From Medicago truncatula (taxonomy: Eukaryota > Streptophyta > Magnoliopsida > Fabales > Fabaceae), in the NCBI RefSeq assembly GCF_003473485.1, contig NC_053043.1, positions 1,250,001 to 1,314,000 of the forward strand: a DNA stretch of 64,000 nt, in the 5' to 3' direction. Under the pieces are notes generated by a model. That model did not search any database, was not told the origin of the DNA, and saw only the letters and a program-made list of their open reading frames with translations. Each line of letters starts with the position of its first letter. The stretch's first letter is position 1. The translations under genes were made by a program, and so were the position numbers. This document shows positions 50,934 through 60,786 of this stretch, piece by piece.

Positions 50934-51453
50934 AATATCATATGAATTGTATTTTCTAAACTATCATATGTTAAATATCAAAATGGAACGAGTTTTTTCT
51001 TTTCGGTACAAAAAATGGATCGAGCTTAATCTCACTAATCAATTAGTTTGTTGTTCTATTTAATCATATGTTAGGATACTCATTTAAATACATTCATGAA
51101 AAATAAATCTTTAAATAAACTAACAAATCAAACTAAACGTTCAAAAAGGTCACACTTATGTTTAAAAATTAACATGTCCGGCTAAGCCTAGAACTTGAAA
51201 TTTTCAACCAAATCAGCTTTACAAAGTCTAGCTCGATCTGCAATTTTTTTTATTAATCAATCAGCTTTCCATAAGCAGATGCTTATCGTAGCTGTCATTC
51301 ATATTAAGCAAACGAAACTTGCTGCTATGGTCTAATAGTATTTATACTCATGGAGTTAAAGGTCCAGGGGTGGATACTTTTAAAAAAGTTCTATAACCAT
51401 AGTGTGTTGAGAATCTCAACAAAATCACCATTTCTTGGGCCTCAATTTAGTCC
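50934..51453. other. intergenic, no gene recognised
   Basis: AT-rich. Nothing beyond the end of the decarboxylase duplication at about 50933. Confidence 0.45.
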
Positions 51454-51633
51454 GGGAGTGGTTATGGTGCATAAGGAAATCCTTATGCACCGTGCATAAA
51501 TTCCAACATAATTGCTTCCTACACCCCCAAAATGAGCAAAAACCATTTTTGTTCAAAATAAAAGAAATCTGATGGTTGTGATGTGTTTATGTACGGTGCA
51601 TAAGAAAATAACTTATGCACCATAACTTTTGCC
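51454..51633. mobile_element. 180-bp MULE-type MITE with 9-bp TSD
   Basis: An exact TSD ATTTAGTCC lies at 51445-51453 and 51634-51642. TIRs are GGGAGTGGTTATGGTGCATA on the left and GGCAAAAGTTATGGTGCATA on the reversed right. Each arm itself contains a short hairpin TTATGCAC/GTGCATAA. Confidence 0.85.
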
Positions 51634-51642
51634 ATTTAGTCC

Positions 51643-52097
51643 TTCTGTAAAAGTTTTGATGTAATATATATAGGTTATGTTTTTTTTCAGAGAATATAGG
51701 TTATGTTTTTATTGGTGTACTTCTTGTATTTACTCCATATTTGCACATCTGTTTCATGTGGGTCTAGGCAATTCAATAAAATCCATTCTTTACTTTGCAA
51801 AAAAATTGATACGACAGAAAATGAATAATAAAAACTCTCTTTTAGCGATATTCCTTTCACATGCTTTGCACTTATTTAACTTTAGCTTTATTAAAAAAGA
51901 AGTTAATAAAAGAAAAAAAAATCATTAAAAAATATTGAACCATATGAGGTATTCAATTTGAAAAGAAAGATTAGTCGGTATAAAGAGATAAATTACCATC
52001 CAAATTAAAACCAAAGTATGAACGCATTAGATTCCAAATTAAAAGTTATTAAAGTGTATAAGTTGAGTTTTCACGCGTGGCATCCACTAATTTAATT
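51643..52097. other. upstream region of the iron-transporter-like gene
   Basis: Contains the promoter of the gene at 52194. The open frame 51677-51928 has no family resemblance. Confidence 0.4.
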
Positions 52098-52106
52098 CTA
52101 TAAATA
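52098..52106 (+). promoter_or_regulatory. TATA box of the iron-transporter-like gene
   Basis: CTATAAATA lies about 90 bp upstream of the ATG at 52194, giving an expected transcript start near 52130 and a leader of about 60 nt. Confidence 0.65.
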
Positions 52107-52193
52107 CCTTTATCCAAAGGCGTGTGTCTTCCACACTTACTTCAATATCCAATATTCACAACTCATATAGTTTCATTTCACATATTTAGATCT

Positions 52194-52832
52194 ATGGCAG
52201 AAATTCAGCACCACCATGCAGCTACACTAGCACGTAGTGAATCAAAAGTGTACAACATGGATGTTGAAAAAAAAGGAGAAGAAGAAAATGATGAAAAAGA
52301 TTATACACAAAGAGCACAATGGCTTAGGGCAGCTGTTTTAGGTGCTAATGATGGTTTACTCTCAACAGCATCCCTAATGATGGGTGTTGGTGCCGTTACA
52401 AAAGATGTTAAGACAATGATTCTAACTGGAATTGCTGGTCTTGTAGCTGGTGCATGTAGCATGGCAATTGGTGAATTTGTGTCTGTCTATTCACAATATG
52501 ATATTGAATTTGCACAAATGAAAAGACAAGGAAACATTTCTCAAAAAGATAAATTGCCTAACCCTTATTATGCTGCTTTTGCTTCGGCCATCGCTTTTGC
52601 GGTCGGCGCCTTTGTGCCGCTACTCGGCGCGGCGTTTGTGAAAGATTATAAGGTGAGGTTGGGAGTAGTGGTTGGTGTTGTTAGCCTTGCTTTGTTTGGC
52701 TTTGGATTGTTGAGTGCTGTTCTTGGGAAAGCACCCTTGGTGAAGTCTTCTTTGAGGGTTTTGATTGGTGGATGGCTTGCTATGTCTCTTACTTTTGGTT
52801 TAACTAAGCTTGTAAACCATGTTGTAGTTTGA
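52194..52832 (+). CDS. vacuolar iron transporter-like (VTL / nodulin-21-like) protein, 212 aa
   Basis: A single-exon member of the plant CCC1/VIT family, predicted to move Fe2+ (or Mn2+) into the vacuole or, in nodulated legumes, across the symbiosome membrane. The start is the ATG at 52194 (MAEIQHHHAATLARSESKVY). The open frame extends to 52122 only through a GTG upstream of the likely leader. Residues 1-40 are an acidic, hydrophilic N-terminus. Five membrane segments follow at about 46-68, 75-100, 127-148, 153-176 and 186-207. AANDGLLSTASLMMGVGAV-type TM1 has Asp53, and TM2 has Met90 and Glu94 in CSMAIGEFVSV, at the positions expected for metal transport. The loop between TM2 and TM3 is short, so the cytosolic metal-binding domain of true VIT1 is absent, as in VTL proteins. 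No defects. Substrate and tissue are inferred from family knowledge only. Confidence 0.92.
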   Translation: MAEIQHHHAATLARSESKVYNMDVEKKGEEENDEKDYTQRAQWLRAAVLGANDGLLSTASLMMGVGAVTKDVKTMILTGIAGLVAGACSMAIGEFVSVYSQYDIEFAQMKRQGNISQKDKLPNPYYAAFASAIAFAVGAFVPLLGAAFVKDYKVRLGVVVGVVSLALFGFGLLSAVLGKAPLVKSSLRVLIGGWLAMSLTFGLTKLVNHVVV

Positions 52833-53516
52833 TCATTTTGATCAACTTTAAATCTTTCTTTCCATGGTACTTAATTTGTAATTTTATTCCACGTACATCT
52901 TCCTTTTGTTATAAGATAAGTTTAGTTTGATGATATGAACATTTCTTATTTTTGTTAATTAGATCTAAAGTTTGATGTATCCTTTATGGTCTCAAGATTT
53001 CATTTTGAATAGTTAAAGGTATAATTTCATGAATTAATAGTCTTCCAATTTACTAAATTATTTTATTTTGTTCCCAACTTAGTTCAGTTAGAAAATTGGT
53101 CTTTTTTTAGTATAACTAAATTATAAGATAATTACTTTTACTATTAAATTTCTGATTTATATATTCCTTTCGATTCTAATACATAAGAGAAAGTTGTGTC
53201 AACAAAATTAGTTGATGTATCTGATTCAAAATTTAGATCAATTCTAACGAGGCTAGAGGATGTTTAAAACCATAGATATTTCAAATTTAATTCCTATACA
53301 AAATTTATTCATTTTAAGTGTCCACTTTAGAGGTCTTGGATTTGAATTTATCCTAAAAAATATAGTGTTAAATCTCTTGAGGGAGAGTTTAGCCATCAAT
53401 TATGGTATTTTCTAACTCGAGATAGTCATTACAGTTGCACGAAGATGATAACTGATTTAATTTACCCTAAAGAAATTATCTACCAAATACATTGATAAAA
53501 ATAATATTCCTGATAA
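52833..53516. other. 3' flank and intergenic DNA
   Basis: The first 150-200 bp should hold the 3' UTR. The rest is AT-rich with nothing recognised. Confidence 0.45.
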
Positions 53517-53525
53517 TAATGTTTA

Positions 53526-54247
53526 GGCTTAAATGCAATTTTGCCCCCCCCTATTTTGACTGTATCGGGATTTCACCCCCCTATTTTAAAACTCGAAATT
53601 TTACCCCCCAGTTTAATGATTTTTCGGAATTTTGGCCCCCCTATTTTAAAAATCGGAATTTTACCCCTCCAATTTAAATTTTTTCAGGAGTTGGCTGACA
53701 TGGCTTAAATAATATTAAAAAAATATCCACCTATTTAAAATATTCTAAATTAAAAAAAAAAGATAAAAAATGTAACTTAAAATAATAATAATAATAATTT
53801 TCCGTATATTTCCTTCAAAATATCATTTTCCTTATATTTGTGTACAAAAATCCTTTCCAACCCTTTCTTCCTTTTTAAATGGATTTTTTTTTCTTTTATT
53901 CTAGTTTTTTCCCTACATTTTATCTCTATTTTCTAGTATTTTTCAGTTTTTTTTTGTGCATTTTATGGTATTTTTTTTTAATGTTTTTTCGTTTTTAAAA
54001 AAATAATAATTTTGTAATTAAAAAATATTTAATTTTAATAATTAATTATGTGGATAATAAGTTAATATTTTAAAATCCATATGATCATCCACATCGGCCA
54101 AAATGCATTTTAATGTGTTGGGGAGGCAAAATTCCAAAAAAAAAAACATTAAATTGGGGGGGAGGGGGGGTAATATTCCGAATTTAAAAATAAGGGAGGT
54201 AAAATCCAGATTCAGTCAAAATAGGAGGGCAAAACTGCACTTAAGCC
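53526..54247. mobile_element. 722-bp MULE-type non-autonomous element with 9-bp TSD
   Basis: An exact TSD TAATGTTTA lies at 53517-53525 and 54248-54256. TIRs are GGCTTAAATGCAATTTTGCC on the left and GGCTTAAGTGCAGTTTTGCC on the reversed right, extending about 40 bp. The left arm holds CCCCCCTATTTT-type repeats at about 53544-53670, mirrored by G-runs near 54156-54235. No transposase. The FTPPYF-repeat open frame is an artefact of the C-tracts. Confidence 0.88.
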
Positions 54248-54256
54248 TAATGTTTA

Positions 54257-54560
54257 AAGGTATATAATAATTCCTGAATTGTGATTTTAAACTTTGAAAC
54301 AAACACATCCTTAATATTTATTTTAAATATATCAAATCTAGACTTTGCAAAAATCATGGGAGATTCGCACAAACACAATCTATTCCACCTTTATATAGGA
54401 GACAAAGCCACAAAGGGAGTAATTCTTTTCACATCATACATGAATGCATATATTTATTTCAAGTAAAAAATCGTAAATGCAACTGACTTTATTGAACTAT
54501 ATTTAGCTAGTCAGTACAAATATTGTGTAACATAAAGTAGAAACCCTCTCAAAATATATA
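54257..54560. other. intergenic, no gene recognised
   Basis: Short spacer between two MULE-type elements. Confidence 0.45.
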
Positions 54561-54569
54561 AAGTAAAAA

Positions 54570-54935
54570 GGCTAAATATATGATTTTGGTCCATGTAAAT
54601 ATGTCTCGTTTTGGTTTTAGTCTTTGTATATTTTTTTGTTGTTTTTGGTCCCTGCAAAATATATTGTTTTTGAAAATAGTTCCTCTAGGGACTATTTTCA
54701 AAATTAAAATATTTTGCAAAGACCTTTTTAAAAATCAAAAGATTTTGCAGGGACTATTTTTCTAATAAATGAGTTCAGTCATCATGTGCCACATGTGCAA
54801 ATCATCACAAAAGTGGAGTCAGGGATCAAAACCAAAACAAGACATATTTGCAGTGACAAAAAACAACTAAAAAAAATTACAGGGACTAAAACCAAAACGA
54901 AACATATTTGCAGGAATCAAAACCATATTTTAACC
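54570..54935. mobile_element. 366-bp MULE-type MITE with 9-bp TSD
   Basis: An exact TSD AAGTAAAAA lies at 54561-54569 and 54936-54944. TIRs are GGCTAAATATATGATTTTGG on the left and GGTTAAAATATGGTTTTGAT on the reversed right, continuing into TCGTTTTGGTTTTAGTC on both arms. Inner sub-repeats TTTTGCAGGGAC are present. Confidence 0.87.
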
Positions 54936-54944
54936 AAGTAAAAA

Positions 54945-55706
54945 ATACTCTCAAACAAAGATTAAAAATATTCATGAAATATAATACGTATTACGATGGA
55001 ATATTAAAACTATACAACTCTCTTTTTTCTATAAAAGTGAAAATTACAACGAATGTGAGAAAAAGACATCCTTCATCCCCTCAAAAAAGAAAAAAAGGTA
55101 TACTTCTTTTTTTCGGTTACGAGTTAGATATAGGTTGGCTAACTTGTGAGCACACACTGTGGTCTTGTCTTTGACAATCAAAGTTAGGCACTAAAACAAA
55201 CCTTACATCATACATAAATAATTATTTATTTTATAAGATTTCCCTTCAATTATTGTGATTCATATTTTTTTTTCACTGAATAAATTATTGTCCTAAGTTT
55301 TAAATAATTAATTTTTTCCTAAAAAAAAAATTAATTTTTTGTAAAAAAAATAAATAAAATTTGTAAATCAACACTTGTTGGATTAGGGATCGGAACTTTT
55401 ATAATAGGAGAGACAACGCTAAAAGCTGCGTCAAACAAAATGGCCAAACATGAGAAAATATGTTCTGACAATAAACATGTTTTTATACCTTTTTTTTTTT
55501 GAAGAAGTATTTTTATACCATTTTTTTTTACATTTTTGGTTTCCTAGTACCAAGGTTATAGACTTCTACGTAGAGTTCAAAGGGTCATGCATAGTAATAT
55601 CATGTTTCCTGTGTCTATGAATGTTTTGTTTATGAGAATTGGTTTTACAATCCAAAAAGGTCTAAAGGTGCAGTTTGTTGTTTGTTTACCTCCATTCATG
55701 TGAAAG

Positions 55707-55707
<1 letters not shown>
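54945..55707. other. intergenic, no gene recognised
   Basis: AT-rich, with A/T homopolymers. No supported gene. Confidence 0.45.

Positions 55708-55762
<55 letters not shown>
55708..55762. repeat. (TA)n microsatellite, left of the 801-bp element
   Basis: An almost pure TA run of about 55 bp that stops exactly at the element's left end. Confidence 0.9.
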
Positions 55763-55765
<3 letters not shown>

Positions 55766-56560
55766 TCAGGATCCGTTGACACCAGGTGTCAACGAATTCG
55801 TTGACACCAAATCTCAACCATCAATTTTTTTTAATCAAAAGGCTTGTAATTAATCCATATTTCTATATTGTGCATATCCATTTTCTCAACCGCATAATAT
55901 AATTTTGTTCAACCATTGAAAAACATGAACTCATGACTCATGATACTCCTTATTCTCTCTTCTTGAATTCTATTTTTACTATCTGCCACACGCACACTAA
56001 TAATATTTTTGTCTGCATCTTCTTCCCTCTTGACTGATTCCTCTATCAATCATAGCTGATTAAGTCAATTTATGCCAAATTTATGAAAACGATTGCAATT
56101 GAATAGCAATGAATTTAAGATTCTTGGGGTATTTTGGATGGGTTTTATTTAATTTATTTGTATGATTTTAGGTTTGACAATTGTGTTTGATCTAAATTTT
56201 ACTCAGTTTATTGATAAATCACAAATTTGAATCGTAGTTTGGTGGAATAAATTATAATTGTCCCTTAGTATTTCAATGCTCAAATTTGAACCTGTAAAAA
56301 ATATTGAAATGGAGAAGATGATGTGAATTTGATTTGGGATAAGAGAACCGATAGCAAAGAGGGAAAAATCTGAGCAGTAATAATATTAATAACAATAACT
56401 AAAATGAGAAAGATGAAATTGAAAGGGCGAGCGAGAATCCAATAAAGTGATGACAACGTGAGATTTAGTTAAGTAAATATGAGCCTTTTGATTAAATAAA
56501 ATTGATGGTTGAGATTTGGTGTCAACGAATCCGTTGACACCTGGTGTCAACGGATCCTAA

Positions 56561-56563
<3 letters not shown>
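55763..56563. mobile_element. 801-bp TIR element inserted in a (TA)n tract
   Basis: TIRs of about 80 bp: the left begins GAGTCAGGATCCGTTGACAC and the reversed right begins GAGTTAGGATCCGTTGACAC. Both continue AGGTGTCAACG, CGTTGACACCAAATCTCAAC and AATCAAAAGGC. Within each arm GTTGACACC/GGTGTCAAC makes a further inverted repeat. Both sides are (TA)n, so a TA-type target duplication is likely. The interior has no coding sequence. Rice Micron MITEs share this (TA)n habit, but homology is not claimed. Confidence 0.82.

Positions 56564-56615
<52 letters not shown>
56564..56615. repeat. (TA)n microsatellite, right of the 801-bp element
   Basis: About 52 bp of TA repeats starting exactly at the right end of the element. 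The open frames through it are artefacts. Confidence 0.9.
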
Positions 56616-56617
<2 letters not shown>

Positions 56618-56937
56618 GCAATGCTACAACACATCCACCAATTTTGGTGAAGGTGTGTTTTAGCATTGAACACCTTCTTTATTTGGACAAAACACTCCAA
56701 CTTTCCTTTATTAAAATAAGTGAAACTAAAGGGCAAATATGTAAAACACAATTTATAATTAATATTTTTTTATTCTAGCTCTTCTTTCCCTTCTCGTAAG
56801 AACAAAAAAAATCTTTCCTCCCTAATCAAAGACATTATGCAGGTGCCGGGAGAGAAAAATTGGGGTTTCTAACCCATAGATATTGGCGATGTGTTCAATG
56901 CTAAAACACACCTTCATCAAAATTGGTGGATGTAGGG
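56616..56937. mobile_element. MITE with CACATCCACCAATTTTGGTG arms
   Basis: The left arm ACACATCCACCAATTTTGGT plus GAAGGTGTGTTTTAGCATTG pairs with the reversed right arm CCTACATCCACCAATTTTGA plus TGAAGGTGTGTTTTAGCATT. It begins where the (TA)n ends, so its TSD is hidden or also TA. Confidence 0.65.
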
Positions 56938-57574
56938 ATTTGATAGAACACACTCACTAGTTTTTATACGGGAGTGTTTTAGCAAATTATAACTAAAAAG
57001 TTAATAAATAAACCTTAAGGTGTATGTTGCTATAACACACCTTCTAAAAAAACAAGTGAGTGTGTTCTAGCAAATCGCTAGAATACAACCACTTATTTTT
57101 TAGGAGTATTTTAGCAAGTGAATAACTAAAAAAGAGAGAGACTAGCAAATTCTATAGACATTTGTAAGAATACACCCACTTATATATATTAACATTAATA
57201 CATCACATTTAATAATTAAGAGGAACAATTTAAGAAAAAAAGAGAGACTAATAATAGGAGAGGTGGAAATATATTCTATCCGGTGGTGGACAAGGAACCT
57301 ATATTCTTCTTTAGTGTTCTTTAGTGAGCTCACAATAAAGCCATTAATTTTTAACATTTTCTTTTTTAAAGCAACAATGCTAACTTTTAAGCTAGGTAGG
57401 TTAGTGCGTATAAAGTATAAACTGCTCAATATCTATTTTTGCTTCATCAATGTCGGCTAGCTAATAGCTTATGTATATTTATTTATGCTAATAAGATATG
57501 TCTCAAAAACTCAATCTTAATTAAAGTGGAAGAGTAGTGAAATGATTGATTTCTTACTATAAAAAGAGAATAAT
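56938..57574. other. intergenic with ACACACC(T/A)T-type short repeats
   Basis: Short motifs such as GTGTTCTAGCAAAT and TTTTAGCAA at about 56940-57180 resemble the arms of the preceding MITE, perhaps a decayed second copy. The two overlapping open frames at 57142-57460 are unsupported. Confidence 0.35.
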
Positions 57575-57730
57575 TCAAAGAGAAATGATATTTGTAGAAC
57601 CATTTTGCTATAATTTTTTGACAATTTTCTCTCTCATACTTATATGATGTTATTATCCCCTCTCTTCTTTTTTCTTTCTTCATTGTTTTTGACCAATCAA
57701 AAGAGAGGAAAATAAAGTTGTCTAATTCAA
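57575..57730. mobile_element. MITE family A, copy 3
   Basis: CAATTTTCTCTCTCATACTT and TTGACCAATCAAAAGAGAGG match the centre of the copy at 36862-37045. Terminal arms are eroded. Confidence 0.45.
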
Positions 57731-58079
57731 AACTTTGGTTAAAATTTCTACTTAATTTTTCTATTATACATGTACTAGTATCTTGGATGTTGGGGAGATA
57801 ATCAACTAAATTAATTGGATGGACTCAAATTCAAAGCTTTAGCTAAACTAAGTGGAACCAACCATTAAAGTATTGGTATGTTCTGTCACTAATCCAACCA
57901 TAGATAAATGGAGATTAAATAAACTATTGTCCTGTTCGTTATGACCAAACCATTAAATTGTGATTTCTAAACTGAGCCGACGATTTTGAAAGCAATAGAA
58001 ATTGGAAAGCAAATAAGCAAAGTAAAGGAGTGTGTCCTCCACACGAATCAACTAAGCCATACATGTATTTCAAATAGTA
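57731..58079. other. intergenic, no gene recognised
   Basis: No supported feature. Confidence 0.45.
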
Positions 58080-58362
58080 CTTCCTCCGTTTCAAAATGAG
58101 TGTCGCTTTAGACTTTAGCATAGAGATTAAGAAATAAAATGAAATAATCATTGAATATAACGTTTTTACTAAATTGCCCTTACTTTATAAGAAAAAGACA
58201 AAATTAAAGTTGCATTGAAAATTATGTGAGAGAAAAGTTGGAGAATTTATTGAGGATAAAGTTCGATGAGAAAAATTAAAGTTGTATTAGAAATGTAAAG
58301 TGACATTCATTTTGAAATAATTTTTTTTTATTAAAGCGACACTCATTTTGAAACGGAGGGAG
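58080..58362. mobile_element. Stowaway-like MITE, 283 bp
   Basis: Left end CTTCCTCCGTTTCAAAATGA and reversed right end CTCCCTCCGTTTCAAAATGA, bounded by TA on both sides (58078-58079, 58363-58364). An inner CATTCATTTTGAAATAA echoes the terminus. Confidence 0.82.
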
Positions 58363-59351
58363 TAAATTTTTAATGAAAAGTTATGTATTAAATACAGTGA
58401 AAATTGTGATAGTTGACTTTTTAAAAAATAATTATTACTAAATATGAAGTGCTTAAAGAGTGTCCCGGACACTCGTTAACAAAACCCATTTTATTATTAT
58501 CTTGAATCTTTGATATAAGCTTGTTAACGAGACCCATTTTATTATTATCTTGAATCTTTATCTTTGATATAAGCAAATATAAGATAACCACAAAGATAAT
58601 ATTTTACACCACTTGTATTGATCTCCATCTCAATTGAGAGGAGCTATCACACTTTTAGTCCCACAATTTGGACTATTAAATTTTGTGGTTCCTCAACCTT
58701 TTTTTTCTTCTTCCAAATAATTAATGGTAAAGTGCTCTACTAAAAATTAAGCAAATATATGGGTTGTTACAATAGACTTGAGTTAGTACAGTACAGTTGA
58801 CCCACCATGGTTAGATCCCTAAAACAAGTTTTAAATATTTTTTTAAAATTAGAAGAAAAAAATTAACACACGTATAAAACCAGAGGAGTGCTAAATATCG
58901 CGACAAAGTGTCTCGCGAAGCACCCATGAATTCTATTCTATGTAACCAATTGAATAAGTTTATGGCCGAAAAACACACTAGAGGATGTCGTTCTCATTCA
59001 TGCCTTCGTGATCAATTTGCTATCCCATTTGTTGTTATATGTATATATTTATATCATTTTCCATAAAACTTATAAAGTCAGATTTTGTTGAGTTTAAGGT
59101 TTGAATTTGGATCATTTGATGTTCAACATTTTTATGTGCAACGTCGGCTTAGTTTAGTGTCCATTGTATGTATTTAGTACTCCTATTAAAGAATGTAGAT
59201 TATATTATATCAATAAATAAAGATTTCTACATAAACCACTCCAAATAGTTATTTTGCAATTTGGGCAAGTGTTGTAAACTTTTAAATATCATGTTTTTTA
59301 ATATCCGACCTATTTAATGTTACTCCTCACCCCAGTAACCTATTAGCTAAT
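58363..59351. other. intergenic with a 50-bp tandem duplication
   Basis: At about 58474-58574 the unit GTTAAC(A/G)A(A/G)ACCCATTTTA plus TTATTATCTTGAATCTTT...GATATAAGC occurs twice, with a TCTTTATC insertion in the second. No gene recognised. Confidence 0.55.
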
Positions 59352-60316
59352 GAGAAAATTACACTCACCTCCTTTGAAGTTTATTAAAATGACACACACC
59401 CCTTCTAGTTTCAAAACTAACGCTAACCTCTCTAATGTTCTAATGAAATAGACAAACACCTCCCTTCCTTATTAACACCGTTAACTTTCCATCAATTTTC
59501 TTTTTTCGATCGGTTTCATGGATCCCTCGGTCACGGTAAAATAGAAAACAACCACCATCGAAGACAACGAACAACAAACCTCAATCATTGCTCACCATTT
59601 CGTCCTCTTTCCATTCCATCAACAAGGTGGTCTTGTTCTTGTTCATTGTTGACAAGGTATTTCTAGATCAACCTCTTTTGTCATTGCTTATCTCTGTAGA
59701 GAAAAGGACAAATATTTGAAGATGCTTTTCAATTTCAATATTATGTGAAGAATGCTCGTGTTACAAATCCTAACATGGATTTTGCTTGTCAAATTTTACA
59801 AGTGTTAGAAAAGAGTTGTAAATGTAAATTCAAATGCAAATGTTAATGCTAGCCTTCAAGTCCTATTTATGTTCTTGGGATGTTATAAAATGGCCCCTCA
59901 TTCACCTAATGGCCCTCTTAATTGGGTGCCTAAAATGGTGATAAGCCAATAAAACATCAAATGCAAAGCGTTTGTTTCTCGTGGTGCTTTTACTGTTCAC
60001 GTTTCTTCTGCTACATACATAAGTTTGTATTGTAAAAATTGTAGTTCGGTTACGCAAGATCAGCAGCTACGTTGATCGTTCATTATGAGAAATAAATGCT
60101 TCAAATCACAACATATGTGCAAATGATGAGCTAGTTGACTTTTTGGTTGCTCGCTCTAAAAACAAACAATTTGACGGAGAATCAAGGGTGTTAATATAAA
60201 AGAGAGGTGTTTTGTTTATTTGATTGAAATTTAAGGGGGTTAGTGTTGGTTTTAAAACTAGAGGGGGTCTAACTGTCATTTTAATAAACCTTAGGGAAGG
60301 TAAATGTAATTTTCCC
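59352..60316. mobile_element. 965-bp MULE-type element, older, possible captured interior
   Basis: Arms of about 75 bp: left GAGAAAATTACACTCACCTC and reversed right GGGAAAATTACATTTACCTT, continuing GTTTATTAAAATGACA and CTAGTTT(C/T)AAAAC. Flanks TTAGCTAAT (59343-59351) and TTAACCAAT (60317-60325) match at 7 of 9 bases, an aged TSD. The interior (about 59520-60180) is less AT-rich and may be captured host DNA, but its translation was not recognised. Confidence 0.7.
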
Positions 60317-60325
60317 TTAACCAAT

Positions 60326-60786
60326 TTGCGAGATTGTCTTTTACATGAGTTGGGACCACTATCAAGATTGGTAGTCGAGTTCAGCTCCCACATAAGGTGG
60401 CGAGCATTACAATGAGTAGGTTCAACTCCTGGTTTTGAATCTCTTCTCACTTTTTCTTTGACTCAGAAACCAATGAAAGATAAAAATCATAGTAACTCTA
60501 AGAAAGCTTTCTTTTCCACAAGTTTTCATCCATCCGTTTTTTTTAACTAACTTGGTAATTGCAGCTTTCGCTGTGGAAACTGAACAATATATGACCAATA
60601 ACAAGCCAAGTAATGGCTATTTGACCAAATTTATAAGTACTAACAATATAAGGCCAAGTAAGTACGATAGCAAAGACGATTCTAAATCTTATACAAGTGC
60701 ATCACAGTGCTGATAAAACACACCACATAAAAAACTCGAAACAAACAACTACCGTTGTAAACTCTAGGTTCTATTAGATGCTACAA
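60326..60786 (-). other. 3' flank and 3' UTR of the serine decarboxylase gene
   Basis: The part from 60727 is shared with the truncated copy at 50933, so the duplication reaches into the 3' UTR. Nothing else recognised. The open frames 60106-60450 and 60422-60604 are unsupported. Confidence 0.5.

Noticed and set aside
53492-53677. FTPPYF-like repeated peptide
   Set aside because: It is produced by the C-tract subrepeats in the arm of a MULE-type element.
58905-58920. CGCGACAAAGTGTCTCGCG palindrome as an operator
   Set aside because: Short imperfect dyad with no linked gene; judged chance.
60380-60425. tRNA-like GGTTCAACTCC segment
   Set aside because: No matching A box at the right distance and no SINE tail.
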